Below, in pieces: positions 18,231-30,200 of a stretch of DNA of 64,000 bases. The translations under genes and the position numbers were made by a program. The notes under the pieces were generated by a model. It made no database searches. It was given only the letters and a program-made list of their open reading frames with translations, and was not told the DNA's origin. The DNA lies in assembly GCF_001983935.1 (NCBI RefSeq), contig NZ_CP017641.1, positions 7,552,001 through 7,616,000 of the forward strand, written 5' to 3'. Within the stretch, counting starts at the first letter, position 1. Each line of letters begins with the position of its first letter. The stretch is from Fuerstiella marisgermanici (lineage in GTDB: Bacteria > Planctomycetota > Planctomycetia > Planctomycetales > Planctomycetaceae).

Positions 18231-18896
18231 ATGAATCTCGTCGTTGACGTCATTTCCGATGTGATTTGCCCCTGGTGCTTCATTGGCAAGCGGCGGCTTA
18301 GCAATGCGATTTCATCCCTTGGCGACGACGCTGAAATTCAAGTGCGTTGGCATCCGTTTCAGTTGAACCCGACTATGCCCGCCGAGGGTATTACTCGCAG
18401 AGAGTATCGGACCAGGAAGTTCGGCAGTTGGGAGCGATCACAGGCGTTGGATGCCAACGTCACTGCTGTTGGGGCAGCGGAAGGAGTTTCGTTTTCGTTC
18501 GACAGGGTCGAACGCACGCCGAACACTGTTAATGCACACCGAGTCAATTGGCTTGCGGGCCAGCGCGGCGCCCAGGATGCCGTTGTGGAATCGCTATTCA
18601 TGGCGTATTTCAGTCACGGCCTGGATATCGGAGACCCAAAGACGTTGGCTCAGCTTGCGGCTGATGCCGGGCTGAAGAGGCCGGATGTCGAACGATTGCT
18701 GAACAGTGATGACGGCATGGAAGAGATTGCCGCAGGAAAAGCTTTCTCGCGACAACACAACGTCAGCAGTGTGCCATTCTTTATCGTCAATGACGAAGTC
18801 TTATTGTCCGGCGCTCAGCCACCAGAAACGTTTCTTAAAGCGTTTAAGTTGGCCGGCGGATCTACAGCTGGTTCGCCGCCTGGCGAAGTTCAGTAA
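18231..18896 (+). CDS. DsbA family oxidoreductase, FrnE-like
   Basis: A 221-residue thioredoxin-fold protein of the DsbA/FrnE group, thiol-disulfide oxidoreductases or glutathione-S-transferase-kappa-like isomerases. The ATG at 18231 begins MNLVVDVISDVICPWCFIGK, placing the CPWC active site at about residues 14-17; the longer frame upstream adds an unlikely leader. The later motif FSRQHNVSSVPFFIVNDEVL contains the cis-proline loop (VSSVPFF) and the sequence GAQPPETF near the end is typical of FrnE. No signal peptide is present, so a cytoplasmic location is expected. It stands alone after the DUF1501 gene. Confidence 0.92.
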   Translation: MNLVVDVISDVICPWCFIGKRRLSNAISSLGDDAEIQVRWHPFQLNPTMPAEGITRREYRTRKFGSWERSQALDANVTAVGAAEGVSFSFDRVERTPNTVNAHRVNWLAGQRGAQDAVVESLFMAYFSHGLDIGDPKTLAQLAADAGLKRPDVERLLNSDDGMEEIAAGKAFSRQHNVSSVPFFIVNDEVLLSGAQPPETFLKAFKLAGGSTAGSPPGEVQ

Positions 18897-19018
18897 TCGC
18901 CTGATTGGCAATGAAGTTGAATACGGCCAACAGCGACGCAATTGTGGACCTCACATCTTCGCATTCGAACTGAAACTGCTCAACGCTTTCCTTTGAAGTG
19001 TTTGGCTGAGGACCACAC

Positions 19019-19420
19019 ATGAGACGCGTCAAGACGGCATCGAAATTTCTGCTGGCGATCTTCATGATCGGTGCTGGCACAATGCACTTTGTGAATCCAG
19101 AGTTCTTTCTGCGGATCATGCCACCATATCTGCCGCTGCATGCGGAACTCGTGATGATCAGCGGCGCTGGTGAGATTCTGTTGGGCGTCTTGTTGCTGGT
19201 GCCGAAGTTATCTTATATGGCGGCATGGGGAATCATCGCCCTGTTAATCGCCGTCTATCCGGCCAACATCTATCTCTACCAGAATCAGGACTTGATGCCG
19301 GCGCCACCGCTTGTTCACCTTCTGAGGTTGCCGATGCAGGGCCTATTGATCCTGTGGGCGTACTGGCATACGAAAGATGCAACTCACGACGCTGCGTCGT
19401 CCGAGCCTGGCCGCCTATGA
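19019..19420 (+). CDS. DoxX-like small membrane protein
   Basis: A 133-residue protein with four hydrophobic segments (about residues 8-26, 45-65, 70-88 and 100-118), matching the DoxX/DoxD-like membrane family. The blocks FMIGAGTMHFVNPEFFLRIM and ISGAGEILLGVLLL are typical. Members are often near oxidoreductases and are proposed to take part in quinone or thiosulfate redox chemistry, but this one has no functional evidence. It lies about 120 nt after the FrnE-like gene on the same strand. Confidence 0.85.
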   Translation: MRRVKTASKFLLAIFMIGAGTMHFVNPEFFLRIMPPYLPLHAELVMISGAGEILLGVLLLVPKLSYMAAWGIIALLIAVYPANIYLYQNQDLMPAPPLVHLLRLPMQGLLILWAYWHTKDATHDAASSEPGRL

Positions 19421-19626
19421 CGTGCCAAGCCACCGGATCAAGTGAACTCGACCGGAAGTGCGATCGCCACTTTGATGCGGCAGGACTTGCGAGCGAAACC
19501 GCGACTCGTTGAAGGAGCAGCCGCGCCGATTGCTAACTCACCTTTGACGTGGTGACGTGGTAACAGAAGAAGCATCCGTCGCAATTTACTGAGCTTCCAA
19601 TGTGCCCGGCCTTATACGCTGGACGT

Positions 19627-21126
19627 TTAGTTTTGCGGGTCCGTCTGTTGATTGACGGCATCTGTTTCTGAGCCAGAGGGCCGGATGAGTTCGAAGTATT
19701 TGCGAATGGTTTGGCGATGGCCAAGAGGAATGGATTCGGATTCCAGGACCGATTCACTTAACGCTTCGTATTCTTCGGCCTTCTGGCGATACGCCCGAGC
19801 GGCCTGCTGTTGTTGCTCACTGCTGGCTTCGGTTTCAATGTCCACATCGCCCGAGGCTGATTCCTGCCCCTTGAGATTCATCTGTGGCTTCGTTTTGAGT
19901 TTGGCGGTCTTATCGCCGGCTTCATTTCCGCTGGCGGCCGAACCTGCTTTGCTGCCGCCTTTCTTCGCATTCATTCCTGCCTGACTTCGACATTCGCCTT
20001 CACATTCGGATTTGCATTCGCCAAGACACTTACACTGCTTTTTAAGCAGGTCCGATAGCTTTTTCTTTCGTGCCTGTTTCTTTGCCGCGCCTGCGAGTCC
20101 CTTCATGCCGTCGCTGAATTTGCCGCGATTGCCCTGGCTTAGGCCCTGACTGATTTGACTTGCGGCCTCCTGAATCGTTTTCTTCTGGCTGCCGTCGGCG
20201 TTATTCTGTTTCAACTGGTCTAGCTTTTCGGTGACCGCTTTTTCGGTCTTGCGGTCGAGGTCCGGCATCTCCAGCTTCACAAGTTCTTCAGCCGCTTTTT
20301 CCATGTCGCCTTTTGCTAAGGCACTACCCGCGGTCGCCATGGCTTCGGAAAGCGACAATGCCTCCCCAATTTGCTGCAGTTCGGCAGCGGCCTGAGGATC
20401 GGTCAGTTGTTGCTGCATCTGTTGCAGTGACGCTTCCATTTCTGACAGCTTGGCGAGTGCTTCTTTCGGATCGACGCCGGGTTCTTTTAGCTGTTCAATC
20501 ATCTGCTGCAGATCCTTCACAAGCTGGTCGAGTTCCGGGTCCGGCTGTTGTTCCTGAAGTGTCTTCAGTTCTTCCAGGCCGTCTTCGAGTCGATCGGCTT
20601 GTTGATCCACGACTTCGTTCGTGACTTCGGCCGCCGCAAGATCGGTTGGCGGTCCGGAGAACGCTGTCAACAGAACGGCGGCTATCGTCATAGCGATGGC
20701 CACGGGCCACAGCTTTGGGTATTCGATCGGCACAACCTGAGTCGGCTGAATGGAGGCTGCATGCTCTTCAGCGTCGTCCAGTTGGAGTCTGCAGAGTGCT
20801 GCAGAAGCCGAATCGTCGGCGGTTTGGGAAAACTGCAAAGCGGTTTCAGTGCGATCTTTGAGGTTGCACGCCTTGTCGATGGCAGCGGCCGCATTGCGCG
20901 TCGAGCGGCATGTGAAAAAGGCCCAGCCGATTCCAAGCAATGGTCCGGACAAGCCTGCGGCAGCGATCCATCCCCAGCTAAAGAGGCCGCCCGATGAAAG
21001 GCGCCAATATGCCAGCAGGCCGGCGACTGAGCTACCGGCAATCAGGCCGATGCACACACACTTCCACACCCATTCCTGCTGCTGGCGTTGGCGAACGGCC
21101 TTCACCTGTTGCTGAAGCTGAGTCAT
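19627..21126 (-). CDS. Membrane-anchored coiled-coil protein with cysteine cluster
   Basis: A 499-residue protein not assigned to a named family. The start at 21126 gives MTQLQQQVKAVRQRQQQEWV. Two N-terminal hydrophobic segments (about 22-42 and 48-68) and a third near 145-162 anchor it. The rest is Gln/Glu/Leu/Lys-rich, with long heptad-like helices at about residues 170-330 (QADRLEDGLEELKTLQEQQ). A striking cysteine cluster, QCKCLGECKSECEGEC, lies at about residues 362-377, with five cysteines in 16 residues. The following stretch is low-complexity Gly/Ala/Ser/Lys. The C-terminus returns to helix (YRQKAEEYEALSESVL). It starts 111 nt downstream of the stop of the giant TPR gene on the same strand, so an operon is likely, and it resembles the large coiled-coil proteins often found with MoxR/VWA operons in this phylum. 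Confidence 0.8.
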   Translation of the reverse strand: MTQLQQQVKAVRQRQQQEWVWKCVCIGLIAGSSVAGLLAYWRLSSGGLFSWGWIAAAGLSGPLLGIGWAFFTCRSTRNAAAAIDKACNLKDRTETALQFSQTADDSASAALCRLQLDDAEEHAASIQPTQVVPIEYPKLWPVAIAMTIAAVLLTAFSGPPTDLAAAEVTNEVVDQQADRLEDGLEELKTLQEQQPDPELDQLVKDLQQMIEQLKEPGVDPKEALAKLSEMEASLQQMQQQLTDPQAAAELQQIGEALSLSEAMATAGSALAKGDMEKAAEELVKLEMPDLDRKTEKAVTEKLDQLKQNNADGSQKKTIQEAASQISQGLSQGNRGKFSDGMKGLAGAAKKQARKKKLSDLLKKQCKCLGECKSECEGECRSQAGMNAKKGGSKAGSAASGNEAGDKTAKLKTKPQMNLKGQESASGDVDIETEASSEQQQQAARAYRQKAEEYEALSESVLESESIPLGHRQTIRKYFELIRPSGSETDAVNQQTDPQN

Positions 21127-21237
21127 TGGGGCGTCCTTTGAAGGAGACGAATTCGGAAACTGCCGTGCCACGGGTGCAACCAGATCATGTTACCCAGGGG
21201 AGGTCCATTTTGAACAGGGGGTTCTGCTCAGATTTTA

Positions 21238-24200
21238 TTATTGTTCTGCCACAAGTTTCGCATCCGGGGCCTGGCGAATCTGAAACCTGGGGATGACGGC
21301 GGTCAACTTCGCGACAGCGTCGGAACACTTCGCTATACAGGAAACCTCCTTAATTGCCGCCTCGCCTACCGCAAATGACGCCAGAATTTTGAAGTCATCG
21401 GAACCGTCTGCGGCCGTGAAACAGAATATCTGCCCGCCCTGTCTGACCAGCCGAAGACGCCCTGAAGTTGTGGCTCCGTGGAACGTTTGATAGTCGACGG
21501 AGTGGTGTGAACCGTCTGGCGTGAGTCGGAGTAGTTGAGTTTTGTAGACGGGTTTATCGCCGTCGAGAGACACGCTGCATTCCACGCGTGATTGCTGCGG
21601 ATCGTCCAATACGGCTTCGAACACCAATCCAACTCCCCAGCCTTCCTTGTGAGGAACGATATTCAGGTTCGCGTAGTCGACAGTCAGTTCGCAATCGCTT
21701 TTAATCGGAGACTTGTACGCAACGCCAGGCCAGGACTGCCAGTCTTTGCTGTCATGCAGCATCACTTGCAAGCCGTCGGCACCAGTTTGCAGCCGATCTT
21801 TGGGGCCTCGGCCGGTGAGCTTTAGTTCTGCCAGTTGTTCAAGCGGTTGCGTCAGATCTGCATCGACCGTCAGTTTGCCTTCGGGCAGTAGACTGCGACT
21901 ACCGTCAACGGGCGCCGCCAGTTGTTGTTCGGCGACCGGCGGCAGAGTGTTCGGCCAGTCGCCACGGTACACCAGCCGGCGCACTCGGCCCGCCACGGGT
22001 GTGAACCGAAACAAACCAAACTGTCGTTCGTTGGCGGCGTCGGAAATTTCCACTTCCGCCACATCGACATCGTTTACACGGATAGTCAGCCGATCGCCCG
22101 CCAGCGAAAGCCGCACGCGATTCCAGTCTTTGTTTTTTAGCGGCACGCTATCGACTGACGAAGGGACGGCTTCCTGGTTGCCCGGCGGCAGGCCTGAAGT
22201 ATCGTATTGAGCGTTCGTCAGCCTGTGACGCTTCACTCCGTTTGGTGTCAGCAGGAATGCGGATGATCCGATGGCAGGATGCAGTTCGAAGGCATCGGGT
22301 TCGTACCAAGTTTCGAATTCGATCACTCCGTCTTCCAGCATTGGCCGTTGGTAACGCAACAGGCTTTCACGGACGACATGAGCCTTCTGTTTTGCGGCGG
22401 GTTGAGCTGTGAGTTCGTCCTTGATTCGTTTCCATGGAGCGTCTTCGGATTCCTTCGTGCTGAACCATTCTCCATACGTGTCGGCTCGCCACGCGGCCCA
22501 GCCGTCCATGTCGATCAGATCAATCTCGGTAGGAATTTCGGGCGTCCCGAGAATTCTCAGGTTGCCGATCAGCGTGTTGTCCAGAGCACGATTTGCCTGC
22601 AGCACCAGCCATGGATCGGGGGGATCCTGAAAGGTGTGTTCGTGAATCTGGACGCCGTTGGTGAAGGTCGTGACCTTGCGCCCATCCACTTTAATCCGAA
22701 AGTCGGCCAGCGTGTCCCAGGCGGGAAGATTGAGTGCCCCGCCGGCATTGGTTGAACTGTGCATTATTTTGCTGACCCGCGCCGCCGACTGATCATGTTG
22801 AGGTTCTGCCGAATGCATGCCCCAGCCAATTGCAACTTCGCGGTAGCCGTGAGTGGACCGAGTCGCCTGGATTTCGAATGTACCTCGCAATGGAGACTGG
22901 AAGTACAGCTGACTCCAGGTTTCCGACGGTACGTGCTGAAAAATTCCTTTGGCCTTCAGCCAGGTCGATGGGCGATTGCCCAGAGCGATGGTTTGAGACT
23001 TCAGGTACGGCACAGCCGTCCATTGCTTGATCGACGTTGGCGCTTGCCCTGGTTCCTCTTCAATTGACACCGTGCGAATGCTGCGTTGCAGGTCGCCATA
23101 AAGAGCGTGGACGTGTTTGTTGAATTCCGCATCGTATGACTTGCGATCACCCGACCGCTCGTTGTCTCGCAATCGCCGCAGGATGTCTGCGCCGGCCGAC
23201 CAATGCGCCGAATCCTGAGCCGCTCGCCACGCCACCACGAATTCTGCCGATCGGTCTCGGACGACGATATTTTTGGGAAGGTCGGCGGTCGATTTCCACA
23301 CGTCAGACAACGTTTGTTGAATGGCGGCAGCATCCTGTCGCTCCAGGGCGATCAGTGCTCGCATGGCCTGCTGATTGCGTTTTTGGACGTTGTTATCAAC
23401 GTTCAGTTCTTCGACAGCGTTGGAAATTTCGTCCAACCGACTGACGGTTCCGGCAACTCGAACCAGTTCCGCCGCTGGAGACAAGAACTGATTCCAGGGG
23501 TCCGCCCTTTCTTCGACCGTATCCTCATCGCCGTCCGATATCGATCGCGTGCCGGGGGAAGAAGGCGAATAGTACAGTCGCAGATTGTCATGGCTGTCGG
23601 ACGGCAACACCCAGTCGGCCAGAAAATCGAACGCATCTTCCGGCGACATTTCACGCGACGTCATCACAACTTCGCCAGCTAGTGGAGCGATCATCACATC
23701 GTCCAGAACGGTGGCCACGTCTTTTAGTAACGGAGGCGAGAGCGGTCGCGTCATCGCGGCCAGGTCACTGCGAACGTCGTCCGTTAGTTTTTCAGGCCAG
23801 TCGCCGCTAAGCAAGACGTTGCGAACTTTCGCTGCCTGGTCTCGGCGACGAAAGAACCCCAGCCGAGTGCTCGAACTATCGTCCATCGAGCGTTCAAAAA
23901 TGACTGAGCCGTTTAGCGTGATGGTGGCGACGTCGTCAGCAAGAGACACCGAAACGCTGTTCCAGTCGCCGGCCTTCAATGGCAGCGTTTCCGGACCTCG
24001 ACGACATTCTGATTCCACAATGGCGTTGTCCAGCGCGACGCCATTCACGACATCATCCCAGCCACGTGCCGCAATCCAATGTGTCTCCACACCGTCCGGT
24101 TCCAGCAGAAATGCGAGTCGACCCAACGACGGATGGGCGACCGAAAAGTTTGGCCGGTAGAAGAATTCGTAGTCCAGCGTCTCGCCATTTTGCAGCGGTC

Positions 24201-27200
24201 GATGATAGTAAATCCAGCTTTGCTTTCGCGTTTGATTGGCCTGCTCCGGCTGGGCGGTGCCGTGGAGCACGCCGTCGGATGTCTCCCAGTCGAATACTTC
24301 CGGTTCGTTACGCTGGTAGTACGCGATGGCGCTGTTTTCGCTTTCCGGCGTTTCTGCCATTAGTGCTCTGCGTGGCTGGCTTTCGCTAAAGGTGGACGTG
24401 TTCCAGCCATCCATATTGTCACCGCTCAATAAAGCGACCTGCCGAGGGATTTCGGGGTCGCCTTCGATAACAAGGTTCCTCATCGACGTCACTCGACCAC
24501 CGATCGTTTCCAGCACGAGCCACGGACTGGTCACTCCCACCGCACGTTCGTACACGAAGTGGTTGTTCAACAGATACTTCATCTGTCCGTCTTTGACGTC
24601 CACAGTCACGCGATTGAACGATGATGGGTCGCGTTTCAATCCGACGGGACGCTTGATGTTTTCGTGCCCTCCAGCCGCCATGATCACAGCATTGCTGCCC
24701 GGGTTCTGCGAACGCACAATGATGCCACCATAGCCCGCGTCGCATTCGGCCCAACTGTCGTAGAAGCAATCCACGGAAAACCGGAAGTTGCCCGTCAGCG
24801 GATAGCGAAACTGCAGCAGGTCGTGATCGTAACCGCCAAGGTGGACAATCTGGTTTTCGTACTGAGTCCACCAGCCGCGATCGTCGCCGGTTTGAGCGTC
24901 CGAGGAAGCAGCTAGCCAGTGTCGAAAAGACGGCTGCAGTGAACGATCGGCCACAACTTGTGGAGCATCCACTCGCCCGGCCCAATCCGCCCACAGGTGA
25001 TGGATCAGCTTGTGTTCTGATTTGCTCTGAAGTTGTCGGCGAAACTTTGCCATGTCATCGGCGAACACCTGAACAAAACCGGGCGAACGCAACGCGGCTT
25101 TGTACACCAGGTAGTCGCCAGCGGATTTCGGCGGACCTTCGGAATCGACTTTCATCCGTTCGTTGTAGCTTTGATTCAGCGAATCGATTAGCGCTCTTCC
25201 GGCCTCCTGATCTTCCTGAGCGATTGCGGTCAGAGTTAACAGTACATCTGCGTGGAGCAACTTCTGGTCCGCCAGGGCCTGCACATCTTTACGAAGCTCA
25301 CTCAGTTTTTCAGCCGCCTTGGCCGCTTCAACCAGTTCTGTGAAGTTGTCGCGGACATCATACGTCGCCTGCTGGTCGGCATCCGTCGCGGTAAGAAACC
25401 TGGCGGGTACGTCAAGGTGGTTTGCAGTTTCAAACAAAAACCGGAGCGACTGGCGACCTTCCGTTGGCAATGTCCATTCGCGCCAAAGTGTGTAGCGTTC
25501 TGCTGCTGGCAGGGTTCTTACGTGTCGGCAGGCAACCGCCAGTGCTGTGGTCATCGACGGAGGTGATCGGTTTTTCAAATTCGTATCGCAGACGCGCCCC
25601 ATTAAATCGAGACTCAACGCCGGCATTTTTAGTTGGGCAGCCTGCTCTGCCATCGTCGCTGAATCTCGTAGCTGCATCTGCATGCCGTAGTCACCACTGT
25701 AGCGACTGTAGTGCGCCTGCCGCGACAAAAGGACCGAATCGAAGTAGTCCTTCACCGCCTGTTGATCACCACTGGCAGCCAGTTGCTGATTCACTAAATC
25801 TGCCAGTCGATTCGAGACGTTGACCTGGGTGTTGCGACTTCCCTGAGCTTTCTGCAATTCCAGTTGCAGCGTGTGTTGCAGAATGGGGAATGCCGCAGCC
25901 TTGAGTGGTTCCTGTTGGAAGGCTCGCAGAGCTGCCATGCAGGCGATTGTGACGGCATCGGAATTGGCACCATTTGTCAATTCAGTCGACAGCGAATTCA
26001 AATGAGGAACCGCATCGTCCATTTGCTGTTGCTGAATCTTGATAAGAACCGTCAGGGCCGTCGCCGCGACCTTTGAGGTCTTTGTGTCTGATCGTTGATC
26101 CACGGCGCTGATTAATTCGTCAAGCCGCTTCGCCTGAGCCGCGTTTTTGACAAGAGGGTCGGCCAGACTATCGATTTTCCCGTCGCTTAATTTTGTCGCC
26201 GTTGTGTACAGGCGGATTTCTTTCGGACGGTTCTCCGGCAGGACCAATGCCTTCAGAACATCGTAAGTTTCGTCGGCCGGATAGGCGTCCCCCTGCCACA
26301 GTTTCACAATATCCCTAAACGCAGTGATGACTTCCGTTTCCATCGGATCGGCTTCTGAATCACTGGAAGACCGAATTACCTGACTACTTCTGGAGTTTGC
26401 AGAAATCGGCACGGGATCAGCGACCGGAAAGCCACCCTTGAGCGCTTCTCGCACCGCTTTGCGAGACAGCTCGGGCATGTCGTTTTTCGCCGCCGCCTTG
26501 GCCACAGCCACCACGGTACGAAACTGTGAGATCGTCAACGGCGGCACGATTCCGGCTGCCGGTGGCGCTGCGGCTGCTGGTGGTTGAGGACGACCTGCAC
26601 GCTGAATGGGGGAATCCCGCACTTGAGGCATTGATATGGCCAGTCGAAGTGCGACGTTCAACCCGGTTTGAAGCGATTTTGCGATTGGCCCCGGATGGGG
26701 CCGGAGCACGTAGCCGATGACGTAAGCCATCGGAGAGGGGGCGCGAGGTTCCCAAAGGCCCTGAGGGGTGACACCAAACATGTTGTGGAAATCGGCTCTG
26801 GCCCTTTCAGAGCTTTGTGTGCTGTTTGGTAGCTCTGCCCCAGGGCTCACGCCCAAGGCCACGCGCTTCGGCCCCATTCGGGGCCCACGGCGGCGCAACG
26901 AGTTTGAATCAGGATTTCGGGGCTGGGGGTCAGGCCAGATGAATCCGGTCTTCCGCCCGGGCACGCGCTTTTTATTTGTCCGTTTCGGCCGTTCGGTCGC
27001 CAGTTGCAGCAGTTCTGTCCAGCGAGTTTCGGCCTCTTCTTTTTGACCGGCGTTTAGCAGCGCTTGGCCCCATTCGAGCAGAATGGCGGACTGTTCGTTG
27101 TTTCCCATTTGGCGCCGAGCGGCCTGCAGCGCGGTTTCGGCCAGCACCATTCCGGTGTCGTCCAGCTTGTCCTTCCCGATGCATTCCCGAGCCACGACCC

Positions 27201-30200
27201 ACAGTGGGACACTAAGCGCCGCTTCGCGCCGCTGGCGCGAATTCGGGCGGCGGCCTTCAGGGATGGCTTCCAGCGGATGATCAGACGCGACAACCACCAG
27301 GCGTTGCACGGCATCCTGAGCGTCGTCGGCCTTGAGCTTCAATTTCCAGGCCGCCAAAGCGATCGCGATCGACAGGTCGTCAGCGTGTTGTTTTGAAAGT
27401 TCGTTCAATCGTTGTTCGATCGCTGCAGCAATCTTGTCGTCTTTAGAAAGCGAGACCAGCAGCTCGATATACGAACTCTTCATTGGTGACTCGCTAAAAT
27501 CTTGCGGGGTCGGAGTCGACAACATTAAATCAATACCGGGGGCTCCCGGCTTTAGCGTTTCCGGCGTGGATAGCAGTTCCGCAATCACTTCGCTTGCATT
27601 GGACGCATCGACAGAAGTCATCGCCTCGCTCATGCCTGTTCGCGCCGCTTTACCGTAGTAGTCTTCCGTGCCTCGACCATTAAACTGCGCCGCGGCCGCC
27701 ATACTTTCGGGATCATCCAGAATCTGCCGATACAGCCTCATCGCGGCCACCGGCATTTCCAGTTCCTGAAGTTTTTTCGCCGCCCACTGTCGATTTTCCA
27801 GTCGCTGATAGGACGCGTACGCCTGGTCGTAATTGTCGAAGCTGGATGCGGCAAGCTGCTTTAGCAACAGGTCGCGAGCTTCGTCCTTGCGGCCGGCTTT
27901 GGCGTAGCCGTTGATCAGCTTCGAAACCGGAGAATACTCCAACTGGTTCATTGAAGAATTTTGAGACGGCTGCGAGACGGCCTTTTCAAACAGGGCCAAT
28001 GCCATCGGTCGTGTTTCTTCGAAACGATCGAGTTCCTGACCAATGATCCAGCAGGTTTCTGCCGGCATCGATTTGCCTGCCGCTTCGTCTTCGACCAGCT
28101 TCTGAAGGCGATGACGAGCCGCATCTTTGCGATCTGAGTGCAATTCCAGCAGTGCCAGCATCGCTCGACCGGAATACCATTGCGGATTTTCGTCGGTCAG
28201 TTCACTGATCGACTTTTCGAGGTCCGCCAACTTGTCCGTCGATTTCAACCCCTTGAGCATCTCATGAAAAAAGACGTTCACTTCGCCGTTGCCAGAATAA
28301 GAACTGATTTGATTCAGCCCCATCCATGGCTGCGTTTGGATATCCAGCTTTGACGGCAAAACGGCTTTCTTCGCAAACTGGTAGACGCGATCGTTTTTCC
28401 AGACCGACGGGTTGCGCAGGTTCTGAATCATGTTTGAGCGATAGCTGGGGAAGGCTTCGAATGCTCGCTCCAGCAGGTCCACGCCCACGTCCATCGTGCT
28501 TTCATCGTTCAGCAAATTAGACGCGGTCCGCACGATGTAATACGGCTGCCTGACAGACTTCAGGTTGATGGAACTTAGTGCCTTAACAAGATCGGTCTTG
28601 CGTTTGGCCGACGTGAACGTGCGTTCTATCTGATACATGTCGTCTGTGACCCAGGACGGCTGAAGTTTCATCAGTTCCAGATACTGGTCGCAGGCTTCTG
28701 CGTGCTGGCCCGACTGTTCAAAATGCTTCGCCATTTGCAGACGCACCATCGCCGAATCCGGGCGCGCGGCGAGGGCTCGTTCCAGTGTTTTTTTAGCTTC
28801 ATTTTTTTGGCCGGTCACTCCGTAGAATTCAATCAATTGTTCCAGCAGGCGCACGGAACCGGGCGAGCGATCCAACTGCGTTTCCAATTGTTCGATGACG
28901 GACTTCAGAGCTCCGGAACGCTGCAGCAACTGCAGGGCCTGCGTTCGAAGAGTGCTGTCCTGCGTGCGATAACGCGTGGGGTTGCGGGACGATCGCGTGG
29001 TGATGGACATCGGCGACGTCGTGCGACGCAGCAACATGTGAGCGAGCTGGTTAGCCTGTTCCGTTTTGCCCTGCCCCTGATACAGCATCATTAACGATGC
29101 CAGCGACGACGTCTGGTTGGTGGCCGTCCGTTCGGCTCGCGCCAAAATCGCGTCTGCCATATCGCTGAGTCCCAGCCGCCGCATGCGGTCGACCAGTCCC
29201 AGTTGCGTTTCTGAATTCAGTCTGAGGCCGAACAGACGTTCCGCCGCGCTGCGGGCTCGTTCAACATCGCCCAACCGTTCAGACAACTGCAACGCGATCA
29301 GTTCTCGCCGTTGCAGCGTCTGCTGATCTCGTGGTGAAATCGAATCGACCAGCAACAGAGCGTCCTCAAAATCGCCTCGAGCTTCATACATGGCGGCCAT
29401 ATCAAACTTCAGCGTCAGGTCGTTTGATAACTGGTCTGTGACGGCCGCCATGAGTTCGACGGCTTCATCCTGTTCTTCGATCCACCACAATGCGGCCGCC
29501 AGATACAGCCGTCGATACACTGCGTCGTTCTCGGCCCCGTCTTCGGTGGTGGGGGCACTAGCGGACTTCAAATCGGCTCTCAGCATGTCCACCAGGTCGC
29601 TCCCCACATCATTTTGTTGAAGCAGTTCATGCGTCTGGCGCAGTAGCGTAATGGTGGCCTGATCGATGTAGGTATTGGCGGGCGGAAACTGGATGTTGAT
29701 CGTCGTCCGCTTTTCGCCCATGTACACAGAAATTCGTGTCGTCGACGGCGAATTCGTGGCGGGGCTGCGTCGGCGGGTTTGAGCAGCGGCCACCAGTCGC
29801 CGGTGTCTGGCTTCAGCGATCGACACGTCCAGCGCATCGTGCAGCACGGATAGCAACTGAGCGTTTTCTTCTTCGGTCCCCAGCCGCCCCATCCACATCT
29901 GCAGCGTGCTGACTGTCGCTGGCAAAACGTTGGCAGACGTGTTGGCCGTCGTTGGACGGCGCGAACGTCCGGACGATACCTGCACGGGAGCTTCGGAAAT
30001 CTGTTCTAACGCAGCGGCCTTCCAGCGTTGGAAATAGTCCGGGATTTCGTCAAACCGTTCTTCCTTCTGCAGGAGACCTATCGCCGCCGCAAATTCATTC
30101 GCCGATTTTGAACTCTGAAGATGATCGTTCAGCAGCTTTTCAGCTTCTTCGTCCTGGCCGGCTAAACGCAGTTCTTCAACCAGTGTCGTCAGAAATCCGG

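Noticed and set aside
26768-27396. Plus-strand ORFs of 90-110 codons opposite the giant gene
   Set aside because: They are antisense to a continuous 4200-codon frame with clear TPR character, have no family motifs, and overlap each other in several frames, as expected for shadow ORFs in moderately GC-rich DNA.
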